From positions 15,323,940 to 15,387,939 of the forward strand of contig ML681981.1 in the NCBI GenBank assembly GCA_007922195.1: a stretch of DNA of 64,000 nt, given 5' to 3'. The notes under the pieces were generated by a model. It worked only from the letters and a program-made list of their open reading frames with translations, was not told the DNA's origin and did no database searches. Below, one piece after another: positions 62,437-64,000 of the stretch (its first letter is position 1; each line of letters starts with the position of its first letter). Origin of the DNA: Podocnemis expansa (taxonomy: Eukaryota; Chordata; Testudines; Podocnemididae). A program made the translations under genes and the position numbers.

Positions 62437-62582
62437 CCATATACATCACCTCTGAAATTTGCCTTATGCATATAGATTAATTACATAAAACATGACTTCT
62501 TTGAATGTGTAAGTGCTCTGGGTATTCTTCAGTGTGATAGGACAACAGAGAGTAGAAGAGCTGTTTTGATTCTGTGTTGCCA

Positions 62583-62695
62583 AGATCCAAGAGGACAGCT
62601 GTGTTGTGGGATTTTTCTCCCAGGAAAGCTCATGCGATAAATAAACGTGTTAGTCTTTAAAAGTGCCACAGGATCCTTGTTTGTTTTTCTTTGGT
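62583..62695. mobile_element. Fold-back repeat copy with deleted left arm
   Basis: GATCCAAGAGGACAGCTGTG is joined directly to GTGGGATTTTTCTCCCAGGA, then AAACGTGTTAGTCTTTAAAA and GTGCCACAGGATCCTTGTTT. Most of the left arm and the loop are missing. Confidence 0.65.
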
Positions 62696-64000
62696 AGCGA
62701 AGGGTGGATATTCATCTGTCTCCTATGAAATCTATGCTTTCACTATCCTTGCAATGGAGGAAGCAGTCCAATCCTTGTCTAAAAAGAAGGCACAAAACTG
62801 ACTGTAAATGGAGCGCAGCAGCAGCAGAGCGAAGGGCTCAGAAACTGGTGGGAATTTGCAGAAAACGAATGCGCTAACAAAAGGTACAGACAGCTTTCCA
62901 GACTCTATGAAAACAACAAGAATAGCAATAATTGAGAGGGCTAAGAGAAGGGATGACATCACTCAACTGCAGTTGGAGAAATGCACGCAGGAGCAGAGTG
63001 TATTGCTGAGATGCCTGCTCCACAGCTGTAATTTTAGGAGCTGCTTCAGATTTGTGCTATGGGATTCCACTGCAGTGTTTACACTAAAGTCTAGATTTTG
63101 TTCAGTTTAGAATAGAATTACAGAGTTATGAAAACAGCCAGGGAAAAGAGAGAGACAAGAAGACCCCTTTATAGTCAGAACGGATTGCCTGCTGCTTCAG
63201 TGACAATGACATTATCCTTTGTAGGGAAGAAAATTTTTCTCAAGTGACTTGAAAAGATTTTAGCTCCATTGTGGTTAACCCATCAGAGGCCTCTTCCTGT
63301 AGCTCAGAGGACAGCAAGATTCAACATGTGCTGGCCATTTGAGGAACAGATTCACAATGAACAGCTATAAAATGTCAGGAGGCCAGAGACTTTAAAAAGT
63401 AAACTTCTGACATGAATTTAGCATTTTTTTCCTTTTAGTTTTTATACATGATATATTATACCACATATTAATGAGCCTGGAGAACTATTGAGACTTACCA
63501 ATTTGACTTTAGAAAGCTTTATGACAAAAAATGAATTTATCTAAATTTGTAAGATCCTTAAACAGTTCTATGCTGAAAAGGGTTTATATAAAAATGGCAT
63601 CTTCTTACTCTGTAGATCTGCTATTCACTTCCGCTGATTTCAGTGACAAAAATAAGCTGTTGCTGCTTTTTACTTCAGCTAGCACAACAGAGCCAAATAG
63701 CTATGGGAGAGAGAGCTTGAGTCTATTCTAGTTCTCACATTATTGACAAACACGTATGTTGAGTTCCAGGGCCAGCTTCTGACTACAGATGAAGACTTTT
63801 CTCAAGCATAACCAAGCACAGAGTTGGTAGATGCGTGATGACACCTTTATAATGACCCACGAGGATAAAAATTTTTCTAGACAATTACGCCCCATGATGA
63901 GCCTGTACTGATGCGAATTAATATCCCCCACCATGTCTATTTCAGCTAAGCCATGGTCAACAAAGGAATGGAACAAGATGGATTTACTCCACCCCTCCCA
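62696..64000. other. Intergenic stretch to window end, no gene recognised
   Basis: Non-coding; short ORFs up to 100 codons without recognisable domains. Confidence 0.5.

Noticed and set aside
40945..64000. PTEN exons expected on this side from human synteny
   Set aside because: No PTEN coding motif was seen on either strand; the neighbour must lie beyond the window.

Overview
This is non-coding-rich vertebrate nuclear DNA, not prokaryotic. One protein-coding gene is recognisable: the last three coding exons (human numbering 5, 6 and 7) of renalase, RNLS, on the + strand at 2273-2446, 25328-25503 and 40639-40791. They are separated by introns of about 22.9 kb and 15.1 kb. All three have consensus splice sites and phases that join without a break. 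They encode about 166 C-terminal residues, ending in a stop at 40789-40791 with poly(A) signals just behind. Exons 1-4 lie upstream of the window. Everything after about 40.95 kb is downstream of the canonical gene; human synteny would place the PTEN side there, but no PTEN sequence is seen.

The repeat content points to a reptile, most likely a turtle, with crocodilian as the alternative. It includes CR1 LINE 3' ends of the turtle/crocodilian type, a tRNA-like head joined to a CR1 tail, old MIR fragments, many short TIR elements with chelonian-type ends, and no Alu, L1 or B elements. This assignment is an inference from remembered repeat styles, not a search.

Layout. 1-2.3 kb: intron with a CR1 3' end. 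2.3-25.3 kb (intron 5): MIR, a solo LTR with a perfect 5-bp target duplication (3489-4258), a hairpin-rich GC-cored element split by a 100-N assembly gap (4826-5912), several MITEs, a decayed two-gene PIF/Harbinger transposon (about 14.7-17.57 kb) and a CR1 fragment. 25.5-40.6 kb (intron 6): hAT MITEs, one of them nested in a CR1, MIR, and a tRNA/CR1 chimeric SINE. 40.8-64 kb (downstream flank): large fold-back elements, a conspicuous terminal-exon-like ORF at 44459-44692, a GC-rich inverted-repeat block at 51.2-51.85 kb, and two hAT elements inserted back to back at the same target (54.77-55.47 kb).

The observations most worth a second look are: the possible alternative RNLS last exon (in phase with exon 6 and followed by poly(A) signals); the gap-interrupted palindrome; the Harbinger transposase/Myb pair; the shared-target hAT pair; and the fold-back family, two copies of which carry 10- and 15-bp flanking direct repeats that do not fit a standard MITE.
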